Both the position numbers and the translations under genes were made by a program. Under the pieces are notes generated by a model. That model was not told the origin of the DNA, did not search any database, and saw only the letters and a program-made list of their open reading frames with translations. Source: Augochlora pura (taxonomy: Eukaryota; Arthropoda; Insecta; Hymenoptera; Halictidae). From it: a DNA stretch of 64,000 nucleotides. The stretch is taken from contig NC_135777.1 of the NCBI RefSeq assembly GCF_028453695.1, positions 6,065,714-6,129,713 of the forward strand. Reading direction: 5' to 3'. Of the stretch, positions 25,545 through 37,841 are shown piece by piece. Each line of letters opens with the position of its first letter. Positions within the stretch are counted from its first letter, which is position 1.

Positions 25545-27772
25545 AATCTCTAAAACGTATAGAAACGTAGAATCAACCGGTCGATTTTCTTTCACGATTC
25601 CGATATTATATGCTCAAAGACCGTTTCGTTCTCGTTTTTTTCTTCTTTTTTACCGATAGGTGTCAGATTTCGTTCCTAGCGTATTCCGTCCATCTCTAGT
25701 TTACCGAAAACATACCGACATTATATATGTACACCTAAATATAAAAAAATATACATACTTGCGATCAATCCGCGAAGTATAATAACGTATCAGGGTCTCG
25801 CGGAACGTTCCAATTGTCTTTTGACGAATAGAGAGTATCGTATTAGTCGTGATACTTCTTAGCGCACCTATTTCAATCGTGCACTTACTTTCTTGGCGAA
25901 TCAACGTTGTTTTACCCGTGTAAACGGACATGTCTCGTTCCGCGTATCTTCGTTACTTTCCTAATAACGTTTAGTTGTGTGCAGTGTATCTTCTCCGAGT
26001 CCGAGATGCTTTAAATACGTTTACGAATGGTAAAGGTTGTCGATACGCGCATACGTCGACAATAGGTGGCGGACCGTATCGAATCTTTCCGAACCGTGAA
26101 CCGACATCGCGTAGACATCTCGAGCGAACGGTGTACGCGTGTACAGCAATATTTCAACCCTTTGTAATACATCGACGAGTAACATTCCCATTACTTGGCG
26201 GATACATTACCATTGTTTGAATAAGTTTTCGTACACCTTACTCCCGCACCTATTATTTTGCCGGATCGAAGCGGCAGACAGAAATCTTACCACATAAATT
26301 TTAAACGTAAGCGTAAAACGTAATTGTAAACTTCTATTTGGTATACATATATGATATTAGATCGTCGTCTAAGGGAAAAACGATACAAATGTTTGCGATG
26401 CGTTAACGTGTATAGTGCCTTTATATAAGTAAGAAACATTTGCATTTTGCGATACGATATTAGCATAAATTTGCCAAGTCCATCGACTCGTACCAAGTAC
26501 GGTTTATATATTTCTGTTTAGAAATCATGTGGACACGAAGTGCCTTACAAGTATTATTGGAAAATAAATTGCTTGACTCGAAAGGAAAATTTCGCTCTTG
26601 TATGAAAACATTTAACATTCAACATATGCGCAACTGAAACAACTATCTTTAGACTATCATAGTTATTGTACATTTCCCACTTGTTTGACTTACGATTACT
26701 TTAACATGTAGAACCAGCCTTGGTATCGCCATTGTAAAAAAAAAATATTATACGGCTCCTTGCTATCGTAACTGAAATTCTCGAGAGATTTTTCATGCCG
26801 AAGAATTTTCAAGTTAAAAACAAGACTGTGACCGTTTAATGAAGATGGAATAGAATTTTTCTTTTCTTTTTCCCCTTTTTACTTGCAACACGACTTTAAG
26901 CATCCGAGCTTCTCGAGTGGATTTTCGAACATCTTCGATTTACGAACATGACGCGCGCGTCCTCTAACAATTAATTATATCCGAAACCGTTTTAAAGACA
27001 CGTGGCACCGTGTGTGTAAGTCGATATCCTGTAAATTGAAACTACATTATTGTCGAAAATAAAGAGTACGTAAATGCAGAATAACAACCAGAAAGGAATT
27101 ATTTTTCTCAGTAACAAAGACGGAGTCCGTGTCCCCTTTGCATCTTTGGCACGTGTCTATCTTATAACCATGTCGCGGATCTGTATGCGCAATAAAGATA
27201 GTCAGCATTCATATATATATATACGTATGTATACATATATGTATAATACGCATACGCCCAACTCTGATATCGTTAAACATTTGACACATTATCGACCGCT
27301 GTTAATACTTTTCAAAACGTGCATGATCGTCCACGCTTACGGACATGTTAATCGACCTAATACTAATAAGTATAATCCGCTCTGTTTTGCGTCGCATCAT
27401 CTGGGTTTCCGTTAAACAAACACACACAAAAACACGCGCGCGCGCATACATACATACGTACAAACACATATCACAACATCAAAGTTCATTTTGTCGTACT
27501 CCTATATACAATTTACCAAATTGCCATGTCGCAGAAATAAGAGAAAGAAGCTAAGCGAAGAGGATGAAATGACCGCGTATACAATTTTCAAGTGTAAAGA
27601 AAAATGTAATGTAAACATTCGATAAAAGACTCTATCGTATTAAAGGAAGATAAAATGAAATGGGTCGAATGCATTGTCACTGGAGTCGAAAGTCGAGCAA
27701 CGATTGCTCGATAAATTATTATATACACACGTAGGCCGGACGATATCGTACGTAAGACGATCTGGTAGATCT
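25545..27772. other. Intergenic region between FoxJ1 and the P450 3' end
   Basis: This is the convergent intergenic stretch that holds the FoxJ1 3' UTR and the end of the P450. It includes AT dinucleotide-like runs (27215-27245) and a (CG)n/CA-rich patch (27419-27450). I see no coding region or mobile element in it. Confidence 0.4.
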
Positions 27773-30700
27773 CTAGGTAATAATTTTCGGTTCTCTCGGG
27801 GTGACTTTAAGCCTCAATCCGTTCGCGTTGTGCAGTACTAATTCGCTGCTGAAGCGAAGCTCGTTTTCAGTGTCCAACGACTCCACGTGGTAATTTCTCA
27901 ATAGAGTGATGATAACAACTTTGACGATCATGGTGGCGTATCTCCAACCTATGCAGTTCCGCGATCCCGCACTGAAAGGAATGAAGGCGAACGGAGGATA
28001 TTTGGGTCCATCGGGGAGAAACCGTTCCGGCCGGTAACAGTCCGGATCCGGAAAGTATCGTGGATCGCGATGAAGAAGGAACAGATTGACAAGAAGGGTC
28101 GAGCCGATTGGAATGTCGTGTCCCGCTGAAACAAACGTATCCACCGTCAATTCTATCCTATTATTATAACTGTCGCGATATCGAATCGCAATCGACATCC
28201 TCGAGCAATAATAATTACATCATCAATAATTATATCATAATTACATCAATGAAATTCTCTATTTAATTGAAAAATCATGCAATTGAAAACCATAAATATG
28301 TATTCCCCACTTGCATTTCGACGAGACTGGCGATTAAAATAATTAGCAGTCGATCGAATCCGAATGCTTTCGAATCGTTTTCACGCGTTCCAGTACTCGA
28401 GTCAACATACTCACATATGTTAATGGGTTTATAGATTTGTCTGGCAATAAGCGGCGCAACCGGATACACTCTCCATGATTCCTTTATGCACGCCGTCAAC
28501 CACGGCAATTTGTTCAACATGTCGGAATCGAACTCGTTCGTCCCCGCGACGTTATAATATTCGTCCAGAATTTTCTCCTGTAAAAAAAACAAAGAGAGAT
28601 TCGTTCAGGTTAGTCCACGCGATTCGTTACGGTCGATACGAGTGGCGTTAAATTCGCTGGCGCGGCGAGCATCGCCCCGGTACACTTGCCTGATACTCCG
28701 GGTGACGACCTAACGCGTAAAGGATCCAGGACAAGCTGGTGGCCGTGGTGTCATGACCAGCGAATACGAACGTGTTCACCTCGTCGCGAATGTCTTCGTC
28801 GCTGAGGGCGTCGCCGTCCTGCGACAAGTCCAACAGCAAGTCCAATAAAGTCTGGTATTTGGTGACCCGTTCGTCCACGTTTCTTTTCTCCTTTGCCTTC
28901 CATTGGCTCTTTCTTTTCGCGATGATCTGCGATCAAGAATAATTTAATAAACACGTGGCTGTCGATGCATTTTGTTTCGGATTAGACGGGAGAATGAGAA
29001 TAGTTACTTTGTCAACGAAACGATGAGCGACGGTCAACGCGTGCTCGTGAGTTTTGCCCCATCTCGATAATTTGAAGATCGGATCGAAGGACAACCAGAT
29101 GTTTAGGAATCTTCTTTGGGAGATTGACGCTAATCTATGAAGATGACAGAATATTCATATTAAAGCATATATTATAATTATTGCGACTACGGGAAATGAG
29201 GGATCGCAAGATTGGTATAGGATACTGTGGGTGTTTGCACAGTGCGACGCGAATGCAACAGTAAGAAGATTGCAAGAGGGGTATCCGCGATTGAAGTCGC
29301 CCACGGCGCGATATGTTAGGAAATTGACCAACACATGTACGCTAACGGGGTTGCTGGCTGTGGCGGTAGTGGAGCCGGGCGGCCGCGTACTGTGCAAAAC
29401 GCCTTCGCGGAGTCCTTGGAGGCTGATGATTCCGAAAGCCGGTGAGCCGCAAAGCGGGGTAAGTTTCAGTTAATTGTGAATTTTATTTATAACAAAGATC
29501 TTTTGATTGTAAATTTTGATGGATATAAATTCATTTATAAATATACGTTAAAGTCGTTTGGTCCACTGTCGAAGAAGATCAAAATGTATCAAGAGATAAT
29601 ATACAGTTTTAATATGAACATTGGGTAACGCTATAATTCTAAATATTTTTGGAAGATGAGAAAATATACTTACGCATCTACAGCCTGTACGTATTCGTTC
29701 TTTAAATCCGTTTGTGCGTTGATCTCGCATCCCATGGAACTGTCTGTAAAAGTTACACGACACAATAATAAAAATTTATTAATGAAAGGAGTTTGATTTA
29801 ATATACTCGCATTGATCGATTTGTTTAGTGATTTGTCTTGCGGGTATTTTGAAAACATGTCAGAATCGATCGTTAGGCTGTTCGTTCAATTAAATTCTTT
29901 AAATTGCTAAGACAATGAAATTGTTGAAATATTTAAACTGCTGGTACTAAACCGAAATTTTTACTATTGTTACAGATCCAGCGACTAGGTGGACAGATTA
30001 TACGCGAATGGCTGGCTTGTCTTCTCTCTCTCTCTTTTCCTGTTCCTGAACTGCAACGCAGCTTCCCTCATCCTCGCATCAGGTAGCGTGCGAATGCAAA
30101 TTATTACGTTGAAATTTGTAGAATATTTTAACTATTACAATGACCAAAGGAATTGCCCGGAAATCATTTGAATGGTAATTTGTTTTCTAGTTAGGCAGGG
30201 TCTTCCTGTACGTAACGATTTTTTGCGATTGTTTCAAGTTTCAGTTGCATCAGCAGGATTATCGGCTTTTTCTGTTCTTTTTTTTTTGTATCGGAATTTG
30301 TTGGTTCGAAAAAATGCAGCGCTACTCGGTGAATATCCAGGGCGGCCGAGAACACGAAAAAATTTTGGGATGTCCTATCATTTTGTCGCGCAGTGTAGAA
30401 TTGTCATTTTGCGAAGCCGGATCACCGAGCTCGGCGAAGGGGCGTATCCGTCCTAGCGTTACGACGTCCAGGCGGGTGGGGGGTTGTTGGGTATCGGTGG
30501 AATCCGTCGTGGATCCCAAGGGGCTGCGGACAGCCCTGGACTATCTTGAAATAATAGCGTTGCGACCATAGTTGTTCCACGCGTTGTCTTTAACGTCGCG
30601 AAAATTGACAACGTGCTTGTCGCGTTAGAGTTGCGAAATAAATGCCACACTGCGAGCAGCCGTTTCAAGGATCGCTCTATCGTCGCAGAATCGTCGTCGA

Positions 30701-33700
30701 TCTCCTTTGAAGTTGTGTCGAAAACATAATGCGGCAATATTCCCTAAATTGTTTCGATTTTTCTTCCGAATGCATGAAATATGAGAAGCTTACATATTTG
30801 AAACATCGTTAACGTTGAATTCACAAGTCGCCTAATTTGTTAATCGATACTCGAATCGATATCGCGCGAGTTGTGGTCAAAACGATCGTTTCGACAAAAT
30901 GACAGTTTTCGCGAACTGTCAAACGTGAAGAGACTTGCCAAAATCGTCGAGTGATTTGAAAATATTTCAGTATCAATGCACATGAAATAGTCGATAATAA
31001 TTTTCGTAGCATTTGTTCCAACGAAGGCGGTCGAATATGGTTTCGAAAACAAGAGATTCAACGATCGCTAAACGTCGCGATGATTTATTTTTAGAACCCA
31101 GCCACGTATGAATATTTGCATTAATTAATAGACAGCTTTCCCCGTATTTTACATTGATATCCATAAGAAGCCAGATGAATGCTCTATAATAGAAATTCGT
31201 TGCTCCAACAAGACTGTTGCGTGCCCACGTAACAAGATATTTCGGTTCTTCTTTTAATTAATACATTGTATTAATTCCATATATTTAATATATGATAGAA
31301 TTGTGGTAATTTCAAAAAGTTTGTCGTTTCGTTATTCAAATGAATAATAATTGACAATTTTCTCTTGTCTTAATATATTAATTTTGTTATCGAACATACA
31401 ATGTACTAACTAGAAGTATATAGGTTACTAATCGCGTTACGAATATTTCTGTATCTCGTTTAGATATTGCATCGTATTATCGGAACCTGTTTGCACCATG
31501 TTTTTTTAATTTGATATATTATCGAAATCCGATCTGCAATTTTGTCAATTAGGTGAAAATATCGGCCCTCCTCTACGAAATAACCGAGCGCACCAAACAA
31601 TTGGCCGAGCCGCGGGCTCGGTTGGAAAGCGATAAGAGATTTCAAAGTCGTACGACCGTGGCGAGCATTCCGAAAGCTTCGGCACGTATAGTAGAGCTTT
31701 CGAAGCCACGGCAGCCGTATCAGCATCCATCCAAGCCTATCGGTTACGTTTCTCGCGGTGCTCTACACGCAGTTGGTTCGTACTTTGTTTCGTCACTGTC
31801 TGTAAAACTAAGTAGTACATATTCGGAATTTCGGTTTACAATCCGGAACAATACCATTTTCTGTTTTGCCTTTTGTTAAAAATATCGTTCAGCGAGTTAT
31901 GCTGGAGACAGTTTTGCCAATTACAAAAGACGATACTATCGTTGAAATTTCAAGCTTATATCAGATTGGGAAAAAAGAAATCCATTATTTTTTCAGTAGA
32001 CGGCTGTAATGATCGATCAAATAATTTCACATTTATGCTCGTTGAAAAGGTGACATTTCGCACCACAAAAATTCTTTTTCTGTTTTTTCTTTGGTCCATT
32101 CGGTTGCGAGCGTGTTAAAAATGGAAGTTAACATAGATAAAGTTCGGTACATTTTATAATTTTTCTTTGATAAAGGTGAAAATGCAAGCCAAGTGTGTTG
32201 AAATTGTGAATGGTGTTTATGGTCTCGATACTGTACCAGCCAATTACGCGCAATTTTGGTTTCGTCGATTCCGTTCAGGTATTTTTGATGTTAAAGATGC
32301 GCCTCGTACAGGTAGACCGGTCGTAGAAAATGTTGACAAAATCACAGAAATAATCGAAGTTGACCGGCATGTTAGCGGTCGTAGCATCGCCCGGGAGCTA
32401 ACGATCGACCATGAAACGGTTTTTGAACCATTTGCACAAAGCTGGATTTAAATAAAAGCTCGACGTTTGGGTGCCGCATCAATTAACACAAAAAACCATT
32501 TTGGTTCGAATTTCCATCTGCGATGTCTTGGCCAAACGGAATGAGATCGACCCATTCCTTGAACGCACGGTGACTGGGGATGAGAAATGGATTGCATACG
32601 ACAACATTGTGCGAAAACGTTTATGGTCAAAGCCTGGTGAAGCAGGTCAGACGGTGGCCAAACGAGGACTAACAGCCAAGAAGGTTCTGCTGTGCATTTG
32701 GTGGGAATCATTTATTACGAGTTGCTTCCATATGGTCAAACACTAAATTTGAATCTCTGCTGTCAACAACTAGACCGTTTGAAGCTAGCGATTGACCAGA
32801 AACGGCCAGAATTGGCCAACAGGAGAAGTGTTGTGTGCCATCAAGATAACGCCAGGCCGCACACGTCTATAGTGACTCATCAGAAAATTCAGGAGCTTGG
32901 CTGGGACGTTTTGATGCGTCCACCATATAGTCCAGACCTGGCAGCAAGCGATTACTATATTTATATTGCATTGCAAGACTTCCTTAGCGATAAGAAATTG
33001 GCATGGAGAGAAGATTGTGAAAATCGATTACAAGAGTTTTTCGCTAACAGGGGCCAAGACTTCTACGACAGAGGCATTATGAGGGTACCTTTAAAATGGC
33101 AACAAAAAATAGAACAAAACCGTGCATATTTGACCTAAATCAAACAATCGGCAACATGTTAAACAAAGTCTTGAAGTTCGCGTAAAAATGATGGATTTCT
33201 TTCTCCCCAACCTAATATTAGGGCGCTCCACGGTAGAACGTGTTTCTGTAATTTCAAAAATCCACATACGTGGCCATTAGTAATTTACATTTGCATTTAA
33301 CATTAACATCTCTTCGCAGCCACGCAACGTATAATCGAGTTATCGAGACCGAAGAGAAAGCAAAAGGCAAAGGGCAAGAGAACGAAAAAGGTGTATGCTA
33401 GCAAATCAAGGTAATTTGTTTGCATTCTTGTACCGTTTTCTTTTCTTTACAACTGTCATGATTGTCGAATTAACAATCTTATTTTTTATACGAACAATGT
33501 CACGTTTCTCGCAGCTATTTTGCAAAACACGCGAAGAAGAGGCAAGGCCGCGAGTACAGAAAATACGAGCGTAGGATGAAAAGAAGAAAGTTAAAGAGAG
33601 CAAAACAACGTCCGCCAAGAAGGTCGGATTCCGACAGAACTATTATTGTGGTAGATTTAAAATCCAAAAACAAGTGAACAAGTTTATCGTAATTTCATGT

Positions 33701-36700
33701 ATGGTCTCGGTGTGTTCTCGAACAATATAGGTTTCTAAGTAGAAAATATCGCTTTACGATGTTGACATATTTTTATCGATATCTATTTACGAAGAAGAAT
33801 GCATACGATTCGTTCAATTAATTAGCCGAGCCTTTGAATTTCCATCGGTAATCGAACATCCAAAAATCAATTGAAATTTGCCGGAAAATCATCTTTGGAA
33901 TATTAAAACATCCCCGAATCGACAGCAAATAGAATTGCGATAATTGCAATTTCGCGTGTACGTGCTGGAAATGCTTTCAGTTTCGAGTTCGCTTACCGCA
34001 TATTATGTCCAACGTAGCTCGTTTCATGTACGGAAAAACGTCGAAAGATTTGCCGACTTCTTTTCTCAGACAGGAAATTAATATTCCAGCCTCTTTGATC
34101 GTTGTCTTCAAGTATACCTCTAAAAGACCGCTGTGAAACGACGGCGTCAACAACTTCCTCCGCGAATGCCATTTGTCTCCTAGAACGGAATGTATAATGT
34201 ATATTACAATAGTATTTTCAAAAATTTCAAATTATTTAAATAGAAAAAATACTGAATTCCCGACTAAAAATTGTCAACGCATCGAAATGCGAAGTGAATC
34301 GCATTTGAACGCAAAAAAGGACGTGATATCAACAATGTAATTATCGATCCAATTAATTCGTATTCAGGCGGCTAATTCATACGTTGGATCTGCGAACACA
34401 GTAACCAATGGATAAAAGCGACTGGGTAAGCATCACGTTCCTTTTGTTGACTAACGTGGCTAAAATTAATTCGACCCGTCCATATGCGGGAAACCGCAAA
34501 GACATCCATTATGTAGATTATCGTAGATTATGTGCACAATTCGAAATGAATACACGTCGCGCGGTATGTAAAGGAATGTCGAAACATTAGCGGAATATTT
34601 CAATGATTCAACTGGTCGTCGTTGCAACGACTGCGTCTGCTAAGCCTCTCGCGTCTCTGCGACGAAAAGTACTCGAAAAGTGAACAATAAGTCGACACGA
34701 TATACTCGAAAAACAATGTACTTCTCTATTATACCGATTGAAACTGATCCACGCAACTGGCGCGTACTTTAAAGTATCAGTTCTTGCGTCCAATTTTTGG
34801 CATGGATTGTTTTTATGAAGAAAAAAATGAACAAAATCAGATAACAAGCGAATACGAAGAGAATGCGAAATGCTTACCGGTGCTGGTTAACAAACCGGTG
34901 CCGAGCCACGACCGCAGATACTCGTATTCGAGACTTTTGTCGATGTGAACGCTGCTGCTCAATAACGGCTGAACCGCTTCCGCTTTGTAGAGAAAGATGA
35001 AGGGCCTCATGCCTACCCAAAGCAAGTACATGTCACCCAGCTCTTTCGCCCAGCAGATCATCTTCTTGAAGGCTTCTGTAACAGATATCGGTTCGCGCGA
35101 AAAGATTAGCAACGCTGACTTGTTTCGTTCTTCTTTTTCCATTGTACAAATCGATTGAACAGAACTCTATATGGAAGCAATTGCTAAAGCAATCTAAAGT
35201 TAAAATTACACATGGTGTATAGTTTTTTTTACATGTATCATATATTGTTCTCGTTGACTTTTCGAACGTTATCCTTTTATTTTTAATCTATTAAAAGACA
35301 CAGATTTCTACCGTATTATTATCTTTATTTTATTAATAGCTGGGTACATCGCCAAGAGTTTCATTAAACCGTGTCGCGCACAAAAATCTCACCGTTTCAA
35401 AGAATCCTCGATATCCTGTGCTATTGGACTAATAACGATCGTTGACCCTAGCCATGCCGCGCAGAAATAGATCTTTGACGGTTCTATTCAAGGTTATTTA
35501 TAATTACGTACCATGTCTCCAATATATTACAAATTTCATTTTATAATATACCAGATTTTTCGTACACGTCGGAGTCGCAGTTTGTCTTTGTTATTAAAAA
35601 TTTCATTAAAAAATTGTTCCAATTAGAACAGATCTTTATTAGATCTTCAGAATATAAAATCGAAACTTGATATTAGCGGTTGTTACACGGTCCCCTTGTG
35701 AAATCTAAAAAGCAAAATATTCGAGCGTGTACCAGTTCGAAGAAGGCGATTTCTTTTTACAAAACCGTTCGACGAACACTTTTATCCAGGGGTTGCGCCG
35801 ATACGAAATTTCATAGAATTCCATGCAATTATACGGTACAGTGGCGTTATTCAGGACGCAGGCGACCTCGACCTGCTTCTTCTTTCGTCTCGTTCCGTCT
35901 CGTTTCGTCTCGCGAGAGGTTCGCGCGATTATCTTCAGCATTCAATACGCGCTCGAGGTGGATAAATCTTTTTTTCTCTCCTGTTTTCCTCTCCCTCCCC
36001 GACCCCTCCGGATTCTTTCGCGCGTGCACTCGCGACGATTCCCCCTCGCTTCTCATATTTAGAGCAGGCTACTTATTTCCGAACTATACGTACACGCGTC
36101 TTTATCTTTTCCGATTAACGTGCGATTTGTTCGCCGACCTTATTAAACGGTCGCGATAAAACCAAGCGCACATTTTGTTACCGAAAGGACTTTGACTTCT
36201 CTCGCTCGCCGAAGATCATTAATTTAGCCGCGCGGTCCCTTGCGATTTTCTTGGTAGAATGCAATTTACCGAGGCGTCTCTCTTCCATGCGAACGAAGTC
36301 GCTCGGATATCAGATACATAATTACCATTTGTTTTCCATTCGTTTCGGTTCACTTTGAATTATAGTCCGGTCGATCCGCACATTTCAAATGGGACATTGT
36401 TTTACCGTCGATTTCATCGCCGCGGCGGATTTCTTTTATTTCAACAGGGATTACAAGAATTTTTCAATAATTCTATAAGATATCCTAGATGAAAAAAATA
36501 ACGAATTATTCCTAGAATGAATTAACACGGTTTATCTTAATTATTCGGTTCTCAATTTCAAAATGTATTTCATAGTTTTCGATTTAGCAAACTTCTCCAC
36601 ATTATCGCCGACTTGTTGCAATAAATAAATCACAAGATAAATCACGATGAATAATAAGAAAATAAAGAACGTCTCGCTATAGCGTCTTTGAAATATGCAA

Positions 36701-37841
36701 GTTTTCCAAAAATATTAAAATATTTAAACTCTTGGAAAATCGAGTTACATTTTCTTGATATTGCTATCGCAACTTTCTCCGAACGGTATTCGTTAATCGA
36801 AGCTCGCGCTTGTTCATTGTCAATGTCGATACACCTCCTTGCACGATTAGAGTGTCGCCGCATTCCGATTTCTCGGGGTTGGGTATCAATCGTGTCAAAT
36901 TGAAAATAAAAGTACGCGAACGAACGAACGGTGGCGGGCGGCGGATATATCCAACGATGTTTCACTCCAGCTACATCGTACCAGATATTTTCACGCGTCC
37001 GTGACACATTTCTTTGCACTTCTTTTCTTTTCCAACAGACACTTGTTGCAGTCTTTTTTTAACAACAAACCAATATCGTGCGAAACATTACTTTACATCT
37101 TCCCGGGAACATTTCTGCGTAAACATTTCACGTCTCACGAAAAGTCGTTAACAGGTAATTCCAGCTTCTATGCGTTGCCATAATTTTATCGTTACCGCAC
37201 CGACGAAAATATCGAAAACGATAAAGACATTCGGAAAAATTGATTCGGAGCAATTCGTTCGAGTAAATGATGATATTTACAATTTATTCTGCACTAGTTA
37301 ACATCGATAATTCAATTTAGAATTTACGTTGCGCACTTGTACACATGTAAATTACCGAGATCTACAAGTCGCATATTTTACATCCTTGTTCCAGTTTCAG
37401 AGAAACGACAAAATCAATGCTTTCTCCGAGGAATAAGAAAATTGAAAATGGTTCTTTTCCAAGTTGTAAAATTGAGAAGCGATTTTTCCAAGTGACATCA
37501 AAGTTAAAAACGGCAAAATTGAAACAGGTTTACTAAAGACGACCTAGTCGTTGAATGAAACCGTTCAATCTTTCCGAAACATGTTCTCACTTGGACATCG
37601 TACCAAAACCACAACATCTCGACAATATCGCAATTGTAGCAACCGCGTACTCACCTTCCGGACTGCAGCACAGCTCGCAAGCATTCCCGATGATCGGAAA
37701 CGCCGGAGGGTATGGCACCTTCCTAAGGGCGTAGAGAAACTTGCCGCGTCGCACGGCGAGGAAAAGTACGATGGTCAGCAAGCACATGGACAGGGTCAAC
37801 GTAACCCAAGAGGCTCCCATTGTGAAACTCGGCGGCGGCAT
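27773..37841 (-). CDS. Cytochrome P450, CYP4 family
   Basis: This is a membrane-bound microsomal haem monooxygenase; CYP4 enzymes typically hydroxylate fatty acids, hydrocarbons or hormones. Eight exons (37655-37841, 34878-35075, 33997-34179, 29674-29743, 29008-29134, 28690-28926, 28415-28577, 27773-28125) sum to 1,518 nt, so 505 aa, the normal size. Visible features in order are an N-terminal anchor (WVTLTLSMCLLTIVLFLAV), a proline hinge (KVPYPPAFPIIGN), WHSRRKLLTPSFH (helix C), I-helix EVNTFVFAGHDTTATS, the ExxR motif in KESWRVYP, PERF, and the haem loop FSAGSRNCIG with the axial Cys. The CYP4 I-helix glutamate that can bind haem covalently is Ala here (FAGHDTT). The intron after 28690 uses a GC donor. 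The start is ambiguous: ATG at 37841 or 37820, and an in-frame ATG at 38156. The intron 29744-33996 contains an opposite-strand gene and a mariner. Confidence 0.92.
29143..29473 (+). pseudogene. Transposon-related helix-turn-helix ORF fragment (DUF4817-like)
   Basis: This plus-strand ORF of about 110 codons lies in an intron of the P450. The segment VFAQCDANATVRRLQEGYPR then SPTARYVRKLTNTC follows the layout of the DUF4817/HTH domain found at the N-terminus of insect transposase-like proteins: an FxxCxxNATxxxRxLQ helix, a YPRLKSP turn, then an RxVRKL helix. It is followed by VVEPGGRVLCKTPSRS. The local sequence is GC-richer than its surroundings. No DDE catalytic part or terminal repeats were found, so it is probably a fragment; recruitment as an exon of the nested plus-strand gene is possible. 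The family call is from memory of the pattern only. Confidence 0.4.
31553..33677 (+). CDS. THEG-repeat protein, 3' exons (nested in the P450 intron)
   Basis: The THEG/SPMAP2 family consists of sperm and axoneme proteins made of short repeats around R-x-x-x-L-[AS]-x-P-[RK]. Three exons (31553-31775, 33320-33410, 33515-33677) keep one frame for 158 codons to a TGA stop. Repeats visible are TERTKQLAEPR, SARIVELSKPR and TQRIIELSRPK. The C-terminus is strongly basic (KRKQKAKGKRTKKVY, ERRMKRRKLKRAKQRPPRR) and ends VVDLKSKNK. The 5' exons are not identified. A stretch with an ELS core near 30345-30475 (ILSRSVELSFCE) might be one more exon. The gene runs opposite to, and inside, the P450 intron 29744-33996. 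A 1.26-kb mariner occupies most of the intron between its first two listed exons. Confidence 0.6.
31961..33215 (+). mobile_element. Mariner (Tc1/mariner) element, inactivated, with both TIRs
   Basis: The left terminal inverted repeat starts TCAGATTGGGAAAAAAGAAA at 31961; the right end, read inward on the minus strand, starts TTAGGTTGGGGAGAAAGAAA. Both continue TCCATYATTTTT. TA dinucleotides flank the element at 31959-31960 and 33216-33217, the mariner target duplication. The length of 1,255 bp is typical for a full-length mariner. Sequence between the TIRs and the transposase frame is short, as usual. It sits in the intron of the THEG-repeat gene and, on the other strand, in the P450 intron. 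Confidence 0.9.
32121..33138 (+). pseudogene. Mariner transposase, broken by stops and frameshifts
   Basis: The reading frame opens with ATG at 32121 (MEVNIDKVRYIL) and meets a TAA at about 32157, then a frameshift near 32195. It resumes with VEIVNGVYGLDTVPANY and continues through FWFRRFRSGIFDVKD and GRPVVENVDKI. Further breaks lie near 32430-32460 and 32700-32745. Catalytic positions of the D,D34D type are still visible: VTGDEKWIAYDN, CHQDNARPHT and PPYSPDLAASDYY. The C-terminus LKWQQKIEQNRAYLT is intact. The protein cannot be made from this copy. The sequence resembles the mariner group widespread in Hymenoptera, but the subfamily was not tested. Confidence 0.88.
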
